Below are positions 1 to 7,044 of a stretch of 14,921 nt of DNA, piece by piece (position 1 is the first letter of the stretch; each line of letters begins with the position of its first letter). Source of the stretch: Actinomycetota bacterium (GTDB lineage: Bacteria; Actinomycetota; Humimicrobiia; Humimicrobiales; Humimicrobiaceae); assembly GCA_023379515.1 (NCBI GenBank), contig JAMCQQ010000145.1, positions 1 through 14,921 of the forward strand, given 5' to 3'. Below the pieces are notes generated by a model. It was not told where the DNA came from, searched no databases, and saw only the letters and a list, made by a program, of their open reading frames with translations. The position numbers were made by a program, and so were the translations under genes.

Positions 1-752
1 TATGTCGGCCCCAGGGAGCAGCAATTGCAAAAGAACTTGCAAGTCAAGGCTGTGATGTGCTTGTTAATTATAACAGTGACAGAAAAGGTGCAGAAGAAGT
101 AAAAAAATTTATTGAAGAAGAAACAAAACACAGAGCAATAATATTTAAAGCCGATGTCAGCAGATATAGTGAAATAAAAGCCATGATAGAAAAAGCTGCT
201 GAAAGTTTTACCAGAATAGATATTTTAATCAATAATGCAGGCATTGCAATATGGGCACCTGTTTTTGAAATAACAGAGGAAATTTGGGATAAAACTCTGG
301 ATACTAACTTAAAAAGTGTATTTTTTACCTCACAACTGGCTGCGCATGAAATGATAAAAACTGGGGGAGGTATCATAGTAAACATATCTTCCCTTGCTGC
401 AAGCGGTTCGATGGACTGCCTTATCCCGTATGTTTCTTCAAAAGGCGGAATGACTCTTTTAACAAAAGGACTTGCCATTGAGTTTGCCCCTTATAACATA
501 AGAGTCAATACGATTGCACCCGGCACTATTGATATTGAAAGAAACCGGAAAACCGATCCCTGCTATCCCGATGACTGGATACCTTACATCCCAATGGGCA
601 GGGTCGGCAAGGTTGAAGAGGTAGCAAAACCTGTTGTTTTTCTATGTTGTGAAGATTCAAGCTACATGACGGGCCAGAATATATATGTTTCCGGCGGTGA
701 AACAGACTATGTCCCAATGCCCCGGTCTGAATTTGCAAGGAGAAAAAAATAA
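1..752 (+). CDS. SDR-family NAD(P)-dependent oxidoreductase, 5'-truncated
   Basis: This is a short-chain dehydrogenase/reductase of the FabG-like classical type, probably oxidising or reducing a hydroxyl of a sugar or sugar acid in the cytoplasm. The reading frame is open from base 3, so the gene extends upstream of the window; an internal GTG at 57 is not a credible start because the cofactor-binding region lies before it. Counting from that GTG, the structural NNAG motif is at residues 59-62, and the catalytic triad is Ser112 (NISS), Tyr125 and Lys129 (YVSSK). The C-terminal GRVGKVEEVA and the YMTGQNIYVSGG stretch are typical of the family. Just after the window start the frame reads R-P-Q-G-A-A-I-A-K where TGxxxGIG is expected, so the Gly-rich loop is missing or damaged. 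Its stop lies 8 bp before the sugar-acid kinase, implying one operon. The family is certain; the substrate is unknown. Confidence 0.9.
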   Translation, partial: CRPQGAAIAKELASQGCDVLVNYNSDRKGAEEVKKFIEEETKHRAIIFKADVSRYSEIKAMIEKAAESFTRIDILINNAGIAIWAPVFEITEEIWDKTLDTNLKSVFFTSQLAAHEMIKTGGGIIVNISSLAASGSMDCLIPYVSSKGGMTLLTKGLAIEFAPYNIRVNTIAPGTIDIERNRKTDPCYPDDWIPYIPMGRVGKVEEVAKPVVFLCCEDSSYMTGQNIYVSGGETDYVPMPRSEFARRKK

Positions 753-760
753 AAAATCCC

Positions 761-2179
761 ATGAAAGAACTACTGATAATTTCAGATGATCTGACAGGTG
801 CAACAAACAGTGCCGCTTTTTTTGCAGAAGAATTTACAGAGATACCGGTTTTTATTGACAGCACTTATCTGGCTAAAAACGATATCGATTTTTTAAAAAA
901 AAATAAAGTTGTTGTTTTTAATACAAATACAAGAACTGCAATGAAAGATCAGGCATCAAAGACTGTAAAACAACTATCAGACCTGGCTGCAGGATTTGGA
1001 GACAGGATAATTATAAAAAAAATCGATACTGCATTCAGGGGAAATGTGGCTGTTGAGCTTGAGACAATTATGAAATCAACGAACCGGAAGATGTGCTTTA
1101 TAATTAATTCGATTCCGGCAATGAAAAGGATAACTTTGGGAGGATTTCAGATAATTGACGGCAAAATCTTAGAAAACTCGGATTTTTCGTCAGATCCTTA
1201 TGAAAAAATCAAAAGCTCTTTTATTCCCGATATACTAGGTGAAATTTTCAGTAAAAAAACAGGACTTGTAATGCTTGAAGAAGTCAAAAAGGGTGCTAAA
1301 TTTATTTCAGCAAAGGTTAGAAAATATATGGACCGCAAAAAGAATATTATCATTTTTGATTCAGCCTCAGATAATGATATAGATGCCATAGTTGATGCTG
1401 TTTTAAAGTTGCTGCCCCAGGACTCCATAAAAAGTACTGTTTGGGCAGGTTCCCTGGGTCTTATCGAATCAATAAAAAAAATCATTATTTTTCCCTGCCC
1501 TAAGCGGGATATAGAAAATAAAGATAATACTCTGTGCAAAACCAGGTCAAGTACTGTTTTTAGCAATAAAACCTGTACAAAAAAAACTTTGGGCATATCT
1601 GCAAGCATTTATGAAAAAACGGACAGCCAGATAAGAAATGCAGAAAAGTTAAATCTTATAAGAATTATAAAAATTAATATTGAAAACTTCTTTGCTTGGC
1701 GGCTTGATAATATCAGTGATGAATATCTGTTAAATTATGCAAACAATCCGGAAGTTTTTGGCAGCAGGCAATTTCAAGATGCGTTGGATGCAAACGTGAA
1801 ATCAATTATTTCAGGATTAAAAAAAGGCAGCATATTTATTGTTCCGGAAGTCAGTGAAAATTTAAGAAAAAAAAAGATAGAAAAAATCATTTTGAAAATA
1901 TTGTCATCCATTATCATTGAATCATTCATGCGGGTAAATAAAAATAACAATTTTAAAACAGCTCTTGATATCGATAGGCTGGTGCTGATAGGGGGAGAAA
2001 CCAGCTTTCATATATTAAAGGCGCTAAATACAAAGACTGTTAAAATAAAAGGGAAAATCGAAAGCGGGATTGATTACGGATTAATTTCGGATGGACTAAT
2101 CAAAACAAAAGAGCTTTTAATAAAAGGCGGGTCAGTCGGAGATGAGAATTCCGTAATAAGGATGATTTGTCACAATTGA
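761..2179 (+). CDS. Four-carbon acid sugar kinase family protein (DUF1537; D-threonate/D-erythronate kinase-like)
   Basis: This is an ATP-dependent kinase that phosphorylates C4 of tetronates such as D-threonate or D-erythronate. At 472 residues it has full family length. The N-terminal substrate domain opens with ISDDLTGAT (residues 7-15), then has KIDTAFRGN (87-95, matching the family K-D-S-T-x-R-G-N) and GGFQIIDG. WAGSLGL (228-234) follows. The nucleotide-binding C-terminal part has GGETSFHIL, then SGIDYGL and KGGSVGD near the end. The family's usual T-D after the DDxTG motif is T-N here. The ATG at 761 is kept because it gives the canonical N-terminus, although the nearest AAGGAG (737-742) sits 18 bp away, further than usual. 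The adjacent pdxA2-like gene is the classic partner: kinase product goes to the dehydrogenase and on to DHAP. This pairing is known for the DUF1537 family; the exact stereoisomer used here is not visible. Confidence 0.92.
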   Translation: MKELLIISDDLTGATNSAAFFAEEFTEIPVFIDSTYLAKNDIDFLKKNKVVVFNTNTRTAMKDQASKTVKQLSDLAAGFGDRIIIKKIDTAFRGNVAVELETIMKSTNRKMCFIINSIPAMKRITLGGFQIIDGKILENSDFSSDPYEKIKSSFIPDILGEIFSKKTGLVMLEEVKKGAKFISAKVRKYMDRKKNIIIFDSASDNDIDAIVDAVLKLLPQDSIKSTVWAGSLGLIESIKKIIIFPCPKRDIENKDNTLCKTRSSTVFSNKTCTKKTLGISASIYEKTDSQIRNAEKLNLIRIIKINIENFFAWRLDNISDEYLLNYANNPEVFGSRQFQDALDANVKSIISGLKKGSIFIVPEVSENLRKKKIEKIILKILSSIIIESFMRVNKNNNFKTALDIDRLVLIGGETSFHILKALNTKTVKIKGKIESGIDYGLISDGLIKTKELLIKGGSVGDENSVIRMICHN

Positions 2180-2208
2180 ATGTAACCTGATAATTAAAGG
2201 AACAAGTT

Positions 2209-3207
2209 ATGAAAAAACCGAAAGTAGCAATAACAATGGGAGATGCTGCAGGAATAGGGCCTGAGATAGCTGTCAAGGCTTTAAGCAGGAGATCTATTTA
2301 TAAAAACTGCAATCCTTTTGTCATGGGGGATGCCGAAGTCGTAAAAAGCATAATAGAAATATGCGGTCTCACCCTAAAAGTAAATCCTGTTGAAGATATT
2401 AAAAACTGTAAATACCAAAGAGGCATCATAGATGTTCTTGACTTTAAAGATATAGATACCAAAAATTTCAAGTTTGGACTTGTCAGCAGCAATTGCGGCA
2501 AGGCGGCTGTAAGATATACAAAAGAAGCAGGAAAAATGGCCCTGGAATCTAAAATAGATGCAATTGTATCGGCTCCGCTTAACAAAGCTTCAATGCGGGC
2601 TGCAGGTTATAATTATGAAGGACAGACAGAAATATTAGGTGAGCTTTCAGGATCTAAAAATTACGGCATGATACTGATTCTTGATAAGTTGAGAATCATG
2701 ATGTACAGTACTCATATGTCGCTCAGGGAAGCGTGCGATAAGGTTAATTATGAGGGTGTTTTAAAGAAGATAATCTTATCGGCAGAAGGTTTAAAATTTT
2801 TTAATTTAAAAAATCCCCGTATAGCTGTTTCAGCCTTAAATCCTCATGCAGGCGAGGGGGGACTTTTTGGCAGAGAAGAAATAGACCACATTATTCCCGC
2901 AATTAAAAAAGCCCGTGAATCGGGGATAAATGTTACAGGACCTGTCCCTGCCGATATAGTTTTTGTAAAGGCTAGAAACAATGAATATGACCTTGTTATC
3001 GCAATGTATCATGATCAGGCGAACATGGCAATGAAGCTTCTTGGCTTTGGCAGCGTTGTAACACTTCTTGCGGGACTGCCTATAATCAGGACCTCTACAG
3101 GTCATGGCACGGCATTTGATATTGCAGGCAAAAACATTGCTGATGAGACAAATCTTGCAAAGGCAATAGAACTTGCTGCAGAACTTGGAGCAAAAAGATG
3201 GGAGTGA
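2209..3207 (+). CDS. pdxA2: 4-hydroxythreonine-4-phosphate dehydrogenase family, PdxA2-type
   Basis: This is an NAD-dependent, metal-dependent oxidative decarboxylase of the PdxA family. In vitamin B6 synthesis PdxA acts on 4-phosphohydroxy-L-threonine; the PdxA2 subgroup beside DUF1537 kinases converts D-threonate or D-erythronate 4-phosphate to dihydroxyacetone phosphate and CO2. At 332 residues the length is normal. Visible signatures are TMGDAAGIGPEI (9-20), the three metal-binding histidines H169 (STHMSL), H213 (NPHAGE) and H268 (YHDQAN), and the conserved RTSTGHGTAFDIAGK near the C-terminus. The ribosome site AAAGGA ends 7 bp before the ATG. Its position 29 bp after the kinase and 5 bp before an aldolase, with no pdxJ or other B6 gene nearby, supports the catabolic PdxA2 role by context; sequence alone cannot separate it from PdxA. 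Confidence 0.93.
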   Translation: MKKPKVAITMGDAAGIGPEIAVKALSRRSIYKNCNPFVMGDAEVVKSIIEICGLTLKVNPVEDIKNCKYQRGIIDVLDFKDIDTKNFKFGLVSSNCGKAAVRYTKEAGKMALESKIDAIVSAPLNKASMRAAGYNYEGQTEILGELSGSKNYGMILILDKLRIMMYSTHMSLREACDKVNYEGVLKKIILSAEGLKFFNLKNPRIAVSALNPHAGEGGLFGREEIDHIIPAIKKARESGINVTGPVPADIVFVKARNNEYDLVIAMYHDQANMAMKLLGFGSVVTLLAGLPIIRTSTGHGTAFDIAGKNIADETNLAKAIELAAELGAKRWE

Positions 3208-3212
3208 TTGTA

Positions 3213-3794
3213 ATGCATGAAAACTTAAAAAAAGAAATAGCAAAATATTCAAACCTTGCATATCAGCGCGAGCTTGTAGGAGCTGCAGGCGGCAATATCA
3301 GTGCGAGATTTGAAGATGTATTTCTGATTACCGCAGGCGGAAAATCCTTAAGGGATGTAACCTCCGAGGATATAATAATTGTGGATGAAAGCGGTAGTAT
3401 TATAGATGGAAAAGAAGGTGTAAAACCATCAAAAGAGACATCACTTCATATAAGTATTTATAAGAACAGGCCGGATATTGACAGTGTAATTCACGTTCAT
3501 CCATGCTACTGCACTGCATATTCGATAAAGAAAAAAGCAATTCCAATCCTTACAGCATCAGCAAAGCTGAAACTAAAGAAGGTTCCAGTTATCGGATATG
3601 CAAATCCTGGCTCAGCAATGTTTGCAGGTTTTGTTGCACAATGTGTAAAAGAAAGCCCCGAATATGTAAAAGCCCTTACCCTTGAAGCGCATGGCCTGAT
3701 TGCATGGGACAAAGGTCTTTCAGGTTGTTTTGATATAGCTGAACTGGTTGAAGAGACAGCCAGAGTTGCCTTTATTGCTGAACAGATAAAGTAA
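3213..3794 (+). CDS. Class II aldolase/adducin family protein (FucA/OtnC-like)
   Basis: This is a zinc-dependent class II aldolase-fold enzyme (193 residues), the family of L-fuculose-1-phosphate aldolase, ribulose-5-phosphate 4-epimerase and the OtnC 3-oxo-tetronate-4-phosphate decarboxylase. GGNISAR (26-32) forms the phosphate-binding loop, the catalytic Glu is E75 (PSKETS), and the zinc ligands are H94 and H96 (HVHP) and H160 (EAHG). The start at 3213 is chosen because GGGAG at 3200-3204 sits 8 bp before it; an in-frame ATG at 3198 overlaps pdxA2 and has no ribosome site. Coming straight after a kinase and PdxA2, it could be an OtnC-like decarboxylase for the epimeric tetronate, or an aldolase that makes or cleaves a phosphorylated sugar acid. 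The family call is firm and the reaction is open. Confidence 0.92.
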   Translation: MHENLKKEIAKYSNLAYQRELVGAAGGNISARFEDVFLITAGGKSLRDVTSEDIIIVDESGSIIDGKEGVKPSKETSLHISIYKNRPDIDSVIHVHPCYCTAYSIKKKAIPILTASAKLKLKKVPVIGYANPGSAMFAGFVAQCVKESPEYVKALTLEAHGLIAWDKGLSGCFDIAELVEETARVAFIAEQIK

Positions 3795-3865
3795 TATTTA
3801 AGTAAGATATTGAATAGGAAAAGATATTACGAAGCAGATAAATTGTTAAAGCAAAAATTATAAAA

Positions 3866-3872
3866 AAGGAGG
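3866..3872 (+). promoter_or_regulatory. Ribosome binding site deciding a non-ATG start
   Basis: A perfect AAGGAGG lies 6 bp before the ATT at 3879 and 27 bp before the first ATG at 3900. Only the ATT is at a normal Shine-Dalgarno distance, so this site argues that translation of the cyclase-family gene starts at 3879. Confidence 0.75.
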
Positions 3873-3878
3873 CTGAAA

Positions 3879-4508
3879 ATTAAGATTTACGATTTAAGCA
3901 TGCTAATAAGCAATGATCTTCCGACTTACCCAGGAGACCCTTCAGCCAATATTTCCCCAAAGATAAAATTTAGCGAAAAGGGTTACAATGTCCTTTCTAT
4001 TTGCATGGGCACACACAGCGGTACTCATTTGGATGTACCCTTGCATCTTTTAGATGGAGGAGCATCTGTAGACAGGATTGCCCTGGAAAAATTTGCCGGT
4101 GAAGCTATATTTGCGGAAATATTAAAAAACAAAAATGAGAAAATCACCTTAAAAGAAATAAAAAATCTTGATTTAAAATCCGGAGATATTCTGATTGTAA
4201 GAACCGGATGGGAAGAAAATAAATACGGTAAAAATTACTTTAGGGATTTTCCTTATTTTTCAATTGAAGCAGCCGATTATATTATTTCAAAAAAAATAAA
4301 ATCAATCGGTGCTGATATACCGGCTGTTGACGGACCTGAACAAAACGGAGCCTTCCACAGAAAAATGATGAATGCCGGAATCATAATAATAGAAGCGCTT
4401 GTCAACTTAAAACAGGTTGTCGGGAAAAGGATATTTTTTACAGCTCTGCCCCTCAATATTAAAGATGCCGACGGTTCCCCGGTAAGGGCTGCAGCTTTTG
4501 AGTTTTGA
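3879..4508 (+). CDS. Cyclase family protein (kynurenine formamidase-like metal hydrolase)
   Basis: This is a metal-dependent hydrolase of the cyclase/KynB family, which opens lactone or amide bonds; members include arylformamidase and isatin hydrolase. Counting from the ATT start it has 209 residues. The metal motif HxxxHxDxPxH reads H46-SGT-H50-L-D52-V-P-L-H56, preceded by the family N-terminal block YPGDP. Near the C-terminus DGPEQNGAFH and the I-I-I-E-A-L-V-N-L block are typical. Starting at ATT (3879) adds the seven residues M-K-I-Y-D-L-S, which match the usual MxIYDLS opening of this family, and places the perfect AAGGAGG 6 bp upstream. ATG 3900 gives a shortened N-terminus and poor spacing. 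In this context a lactonase-like step on a sugar acid is attractive but is inference. Confidence 0.88.
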   Translation: MKIYDLSMLISNDLPTYPGDPSANISPKIKFSEKGYNVLSICMGTHSGTHLDVPLHLLDGGASVDRIALEKFAGEAIFAEILKNKNEKITLKEIKNLDLKSGDILIVRTGWEENKYGKNYFRDFPYFSIEAADYIISKKIKSIGADIPAVDGPEQNGAFHRKMMNAGIIIIEALVNLKQVVGKRIFFTALPLNIKDADGSPVRAAAFEF

Positions 4509-4555
4509 TTATTAATAATTCAAATAATACAGGATAAAATAAAAGGGAGGATAAG

Positions 4556-5473
4556 ATGTTACAGCAGGAATTCACTTTCGGAAATTATCCGTTTCCACCG
4601 GATAAAAAAAGACCGATACATATAAAGGGAGAGCTCATTAAGAACTTCATTTATCCTGCGGAAGTTCCGCATTACAGCGACTTAAACCAGCTATTTGTCA
4701 GCACAGACAAGCTAACCGTTGGCACATGGCAGCTTGGCCCCGGAGGTACATACAATCCGCCGGATCTGCATGCAGGAGACGAAGTTTATTATATTGTGGA
4801 AGGTACCCTTACAGAGCATAATCCGGTATTAGGAGAGTTTATAAATATCGATAAGGGTGAAGCATTACTTCTTCCTATGGGCGGGTACCATAAAGGGTAC
4901 AATTTCGGCCAGGGAATAATGAAAGTGCTTTATATCATTGCACCGAAAATCTGGCTTGATCAGGAGCCTCCGATGGATTTTGCGGGCGAAAACATGAAAA
5001 TGTATAAGGGCAAGTACAATTCACGGCTTAAAAACTATCCTCAGATGCAGCAATGGAATGTCCATGGAACAACAGATGACATAGGCAGATGGCCGGTACC
5101 GGGACCTCAGTGCAGAAAAGAACCCGTACTGTTTTACCACATAACCGAAGAAAAGAAACTTCTTAATGTATATGGGGCAGAATTCCCGGTACTTATTAAA
5201 TTCTTCGTTTCCAATGACTTATGTCATATGGGTGAATTTATACTTCCGGCAGGCGGAGTAGGCTGCAGGGCTTCAGAACCAGATTCCCATCGGGGAGATT
5301 GCTGCCTTAATATTGAAATTGGTCCTATAACCATATTTTTACCTGATACTCTGCAGGCTTATGATGTGCAGCCAGGTGAGGCATTTTTTATTCCTGAAGG
5401 TATTAAATACCAGATGATAAACTATACTGATCATATGGTCAAAGCAATATTTTCCATCGCACCCGGTATGTAA
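4556..5473 (+). CDS. Bicupin-domain protein of unknown substrate
   Basis: This is a 305-residue protein with two cupin barrels. The first (about 50-130) has PDLHAGDEVYYIVEG, giving likely metal ligands H72, E76 and H112 (GGYHKGYN), and a GEALLLPMGG second motif. The second (about 210-303) carries the parallel PDSHRGDCC at 243-250, where His245 is kept but the ligand glutamate is replaced by Cys249, so the C-terminal metal site is probably altered or lost. A second motif GEAFFIPEGI follows. GGGAGG sits 5 bp before the ATG. Bicupins include dioxygenases, isomerases and binding proteins, so a sugar isomerase or dioxygenase role is possible but not shown. Residues 123-131 are encoded by a 27-bp stretch repeated exactly in the next gene. 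Confidence 0.85.
   Translation: MLQQEFTFGNYPFPPDKKRPIHIKGELIKNFIYPAEVPHYSDLNQLFVSTDKLTVGTWQLGPGGTYNPPDLHAGDEVYYIVEGTLTEHNPVLGEFINIDKGEALLLPMGGYHKGYNFGQGIMKVLYIIAPKIWLDQEPPMDFAGENMKMYKGKYNSRLKNYPQMQQWNVHGTTDDIGRWPVPGPQCRKEPVLFYHITEEKKLLNVYGAEFPVLIKFFVSNDLCHMGEFILPAGGVGCRASEPDSHRGDCCLNIEIGPITIFLPDTLQAYDVQPGEAFFIPEGIKYQMINYTDHMVKAIFSIAPGM
4922..4948 (+). repeat. Copy 1 of an exact 27-bp direct repeat (in the cupin gene)
   Basis: This copy is identical to bases 6400-6426 and in the same codon phase, encoding K-V-L-Y-I-I-A-P-K (residues 123-131). The 10 bp upstream match at 7 positions, so similarity extends to about 34 of 37 bp. Here the segment fits a normal cupin beta strand, so this copy looks like the original. 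Confidence 0.9.
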
Positions 5474-5553
5474 TAAATTAATCCGGAAAAAAAATTTTAA
5501 TAAGATTGGAATTTAATTGTTAGCTTTAATATTTTGTTGAAAGTGAGGTTTGA

Positions 5554-6858
5554 ATGCCAAAATTAGCGATTCATGGTGGTAAGAAGGTTATTGAACAAGG
5601 TCATGTGGAATGGCCGCCGGTTACTGAAAAGGAGAGGGAAGCAGTACATAGAGTTTTGGACAGAGGAATTTTTTGGGGTGCAGATGCACCAGAAGTGTCT
5701 GCACTTGAAAAAGAATGGGCGGAATACACAGGGTCCAGATATTGTATTGCTACAAATAGCGGAACTGCTGCCTTGCATATAGCAGTTAAAGGAGCCGGGG
5801 TTAAAGCAGGAGATGAAGTTATTACAACAGCACTAACCTTTGTTGCAAGTGCTCTTGCGATACTTCATGCAAATGCAATACCTGTTTTTGTAGATATTGA
5901 TCCTGTGTCATATAACATTGATCCAAAAAAAATTGAGGCCAAACTCACTAAAAAAACTAAAGCAATTATCCCTGTTCATCTTCACGGGCTTCCCGCTGAT
6001 ATGGACGAGATAAATTCAATTGCAAAAAAGTACGGATTAACTGTAATTGAGGATGCCTGTCAGGCTCATGGAGCAATATATAAAGGAGAAAAAGCCGGAA
6101 GTCTTGGGGACTTGGCTGGTTTCAGCCTTAATGGAAGCAAGAATCTTCCGGGTTGTGAGGGTGGTTTGTTTGTCACTGATAATGTTGATTATTATAAAGA
6201 AGCAAAAAAAATAAGAGATCTTGGAGAAATTATAGAATCAGGTGTAGAAAGAGACTACAATGCTTTTGAAATTGGATGGATGTACAGATATACCGAGATG
6301 CCGGCTGCATTTACCAGGGTAAGACTAAAAAGCCTTGATGCAGAAAATAAAGCAAGAGTGGCAAATGCGGATTATCTGACTGAAAACCTGGGAAAATTAA
6401 AAGTGCTTTATATCATTGCACCGAAAGATGATAGGATAAGTGCATATCACCTATACAGGTTGCGTTTCAACCCTAAAGAACTTGGGTTGGATATATTACC
6501 TAATGAATTCAGGGCAAAGGTTCAAAAGGCCTTAAGAGCTGAGGGTGTTCAGGCAAACCGCTGGCAGAACAGACCGGTACCCATGCAGGCATTATTTCAG
6601 AACAGGATAGGTTATGGGTATGGTTGTCCATGGACATGTCCTTTTGGAGAAGGCTCAAAAGTTGAATACAGAAGAGAGGATTATGCTGAAACCCGCAAGC
6701 TTGTTGAAGATTCAATTGTTTTTCATAGTGCGATTTATCCTCCGAATGGGAGGGCTTTAATGGATCAGTATATCGAGTCATTTAAAAAACTTTGGGACAA
6801 TCTTGATGAAGTCATGGATGTTACTTTTGAACCTGGCGAGATTTATACCAGGGAATAA
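5554..6858 (+). CDS. DegT/DnrJ/EryC1/StrS family PLP-dependent aminotransferase
   Basis: This is a fold-type I PLP enzyme of the sugar-aminotransferase (DegT/StrS) family, 434 residues and close to full length. Members transfer an amino group to a keto-sugar or, less often, act as dehydratases. Visible elements are the substrate/phosphate loop NSGTAAL (68-74), the PLP-ring Asp167 in IEDACQAHG, and the Schiff-base Lys196 in FSLNGSKNLPG. A GCPWTCPF and EYRREDY block with a C-terminal IYPP stretch resembles the longer catabolic-cluster subgroup rather than antibiotic or LPS enzymes. GAGG lies 5 bp before the ATG. The Gfo/Idh-type oxidoreductase downstream is a classic partner, making the keto-sugar that this enzyme would aminate. 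Why a catabolic locus needs it is unclear; it could run in the deaminating direction. Residues 283-291 match the cupin gene exactly at DNA level. Confidence 0.93.
   Translation: MPKLAIHGGKKVIEQGHVEWPPVTEKEREAVHRVLDRGIFWGADAPEVSALEKEWAEYTGSRYCIATNSGTAALHIAVKGAGVKAGDEVITTALTFVASALAILHANAIPVFVDIDPVSYNIDPKKIEAKLTKKTKAIIPVHLHGLPADMDEINSIAKKYGLTVIEDACQAHGAIYKGEKAGSLGDLAGFSLNGSKNLPGCEGGLFVTDNVDYYKEAKKIRDLGEIIESGVERDYNAFEIGWMYRYTEMPAAFTRVRLKSLDAENKARVANADYLTENLGKLKVLYIIAPKDDRISAYHLYRLRFNPKELGLDILPNEFRAKVQKALRAEGVQANRWQNRPVPMQALFQNRIGYGYGCPWTCPFGEGSKVEYRREDYAETRKLVEDSIVFHSAIYPPNGRALMDQYIESFKKLWDNLDEVMDVTFEPGEIYTRE
6400..6426 (+). repeat. Copy 2 of an exact 27-bp direct repeat (in the DegT-family gene)
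   Basis: This is the second copy of the repeat at 4922-4948, 1,478 bp away in direct orientation. It encodes residues 283-291 of the aminotransferase-like protein, in a region just before the Y-H-L-Y-R strand. DegT relatives usually carry a variable Pro-rich loop there, so this is the more likely recipient copy. Confidence 0.9.
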
Positions 6859-7044
6859 TTAAAAACTATAAATTTTTTAAAATAAAACTTGAACTCAAAC
6901 TTGTTATAAGAGAATCCTGCAAACCTAAGTAATAATAATGGTTTAACAACGAGGGACATAAAGGGTGTTGCTCTACTTGAGGATTAGTTAGCCATAATTA
7001 AAGAGTTGCAAAATTAATATAAAGCTAATAAAAAAGGATGAAAC

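Noticed and set aside
3198..3212. Earlier ATG start for the class II aldolase
   Set aside because: No ribosome site precedes it. GGGAG at 3200-3204 correctly spaces the ATG at 3213.
2836..3261. Antisense reading frame of 141 codons across pdxA2
   Set aside because: It lies opposite a strongly conserved gene, has no ribosome site, and its translation shows no recognisable domain. The same applies to the other antisense frames, for example 68-478, 1198-1608 and 526-864.
6889..6930. Possible promoter before the Gfo/Idh gene (TTGAAC or TTGTTA)
   Set aside because: No -10 box lies at 16-18 bp with a convincing match; the spacing to TTATAA is only 9 bp.
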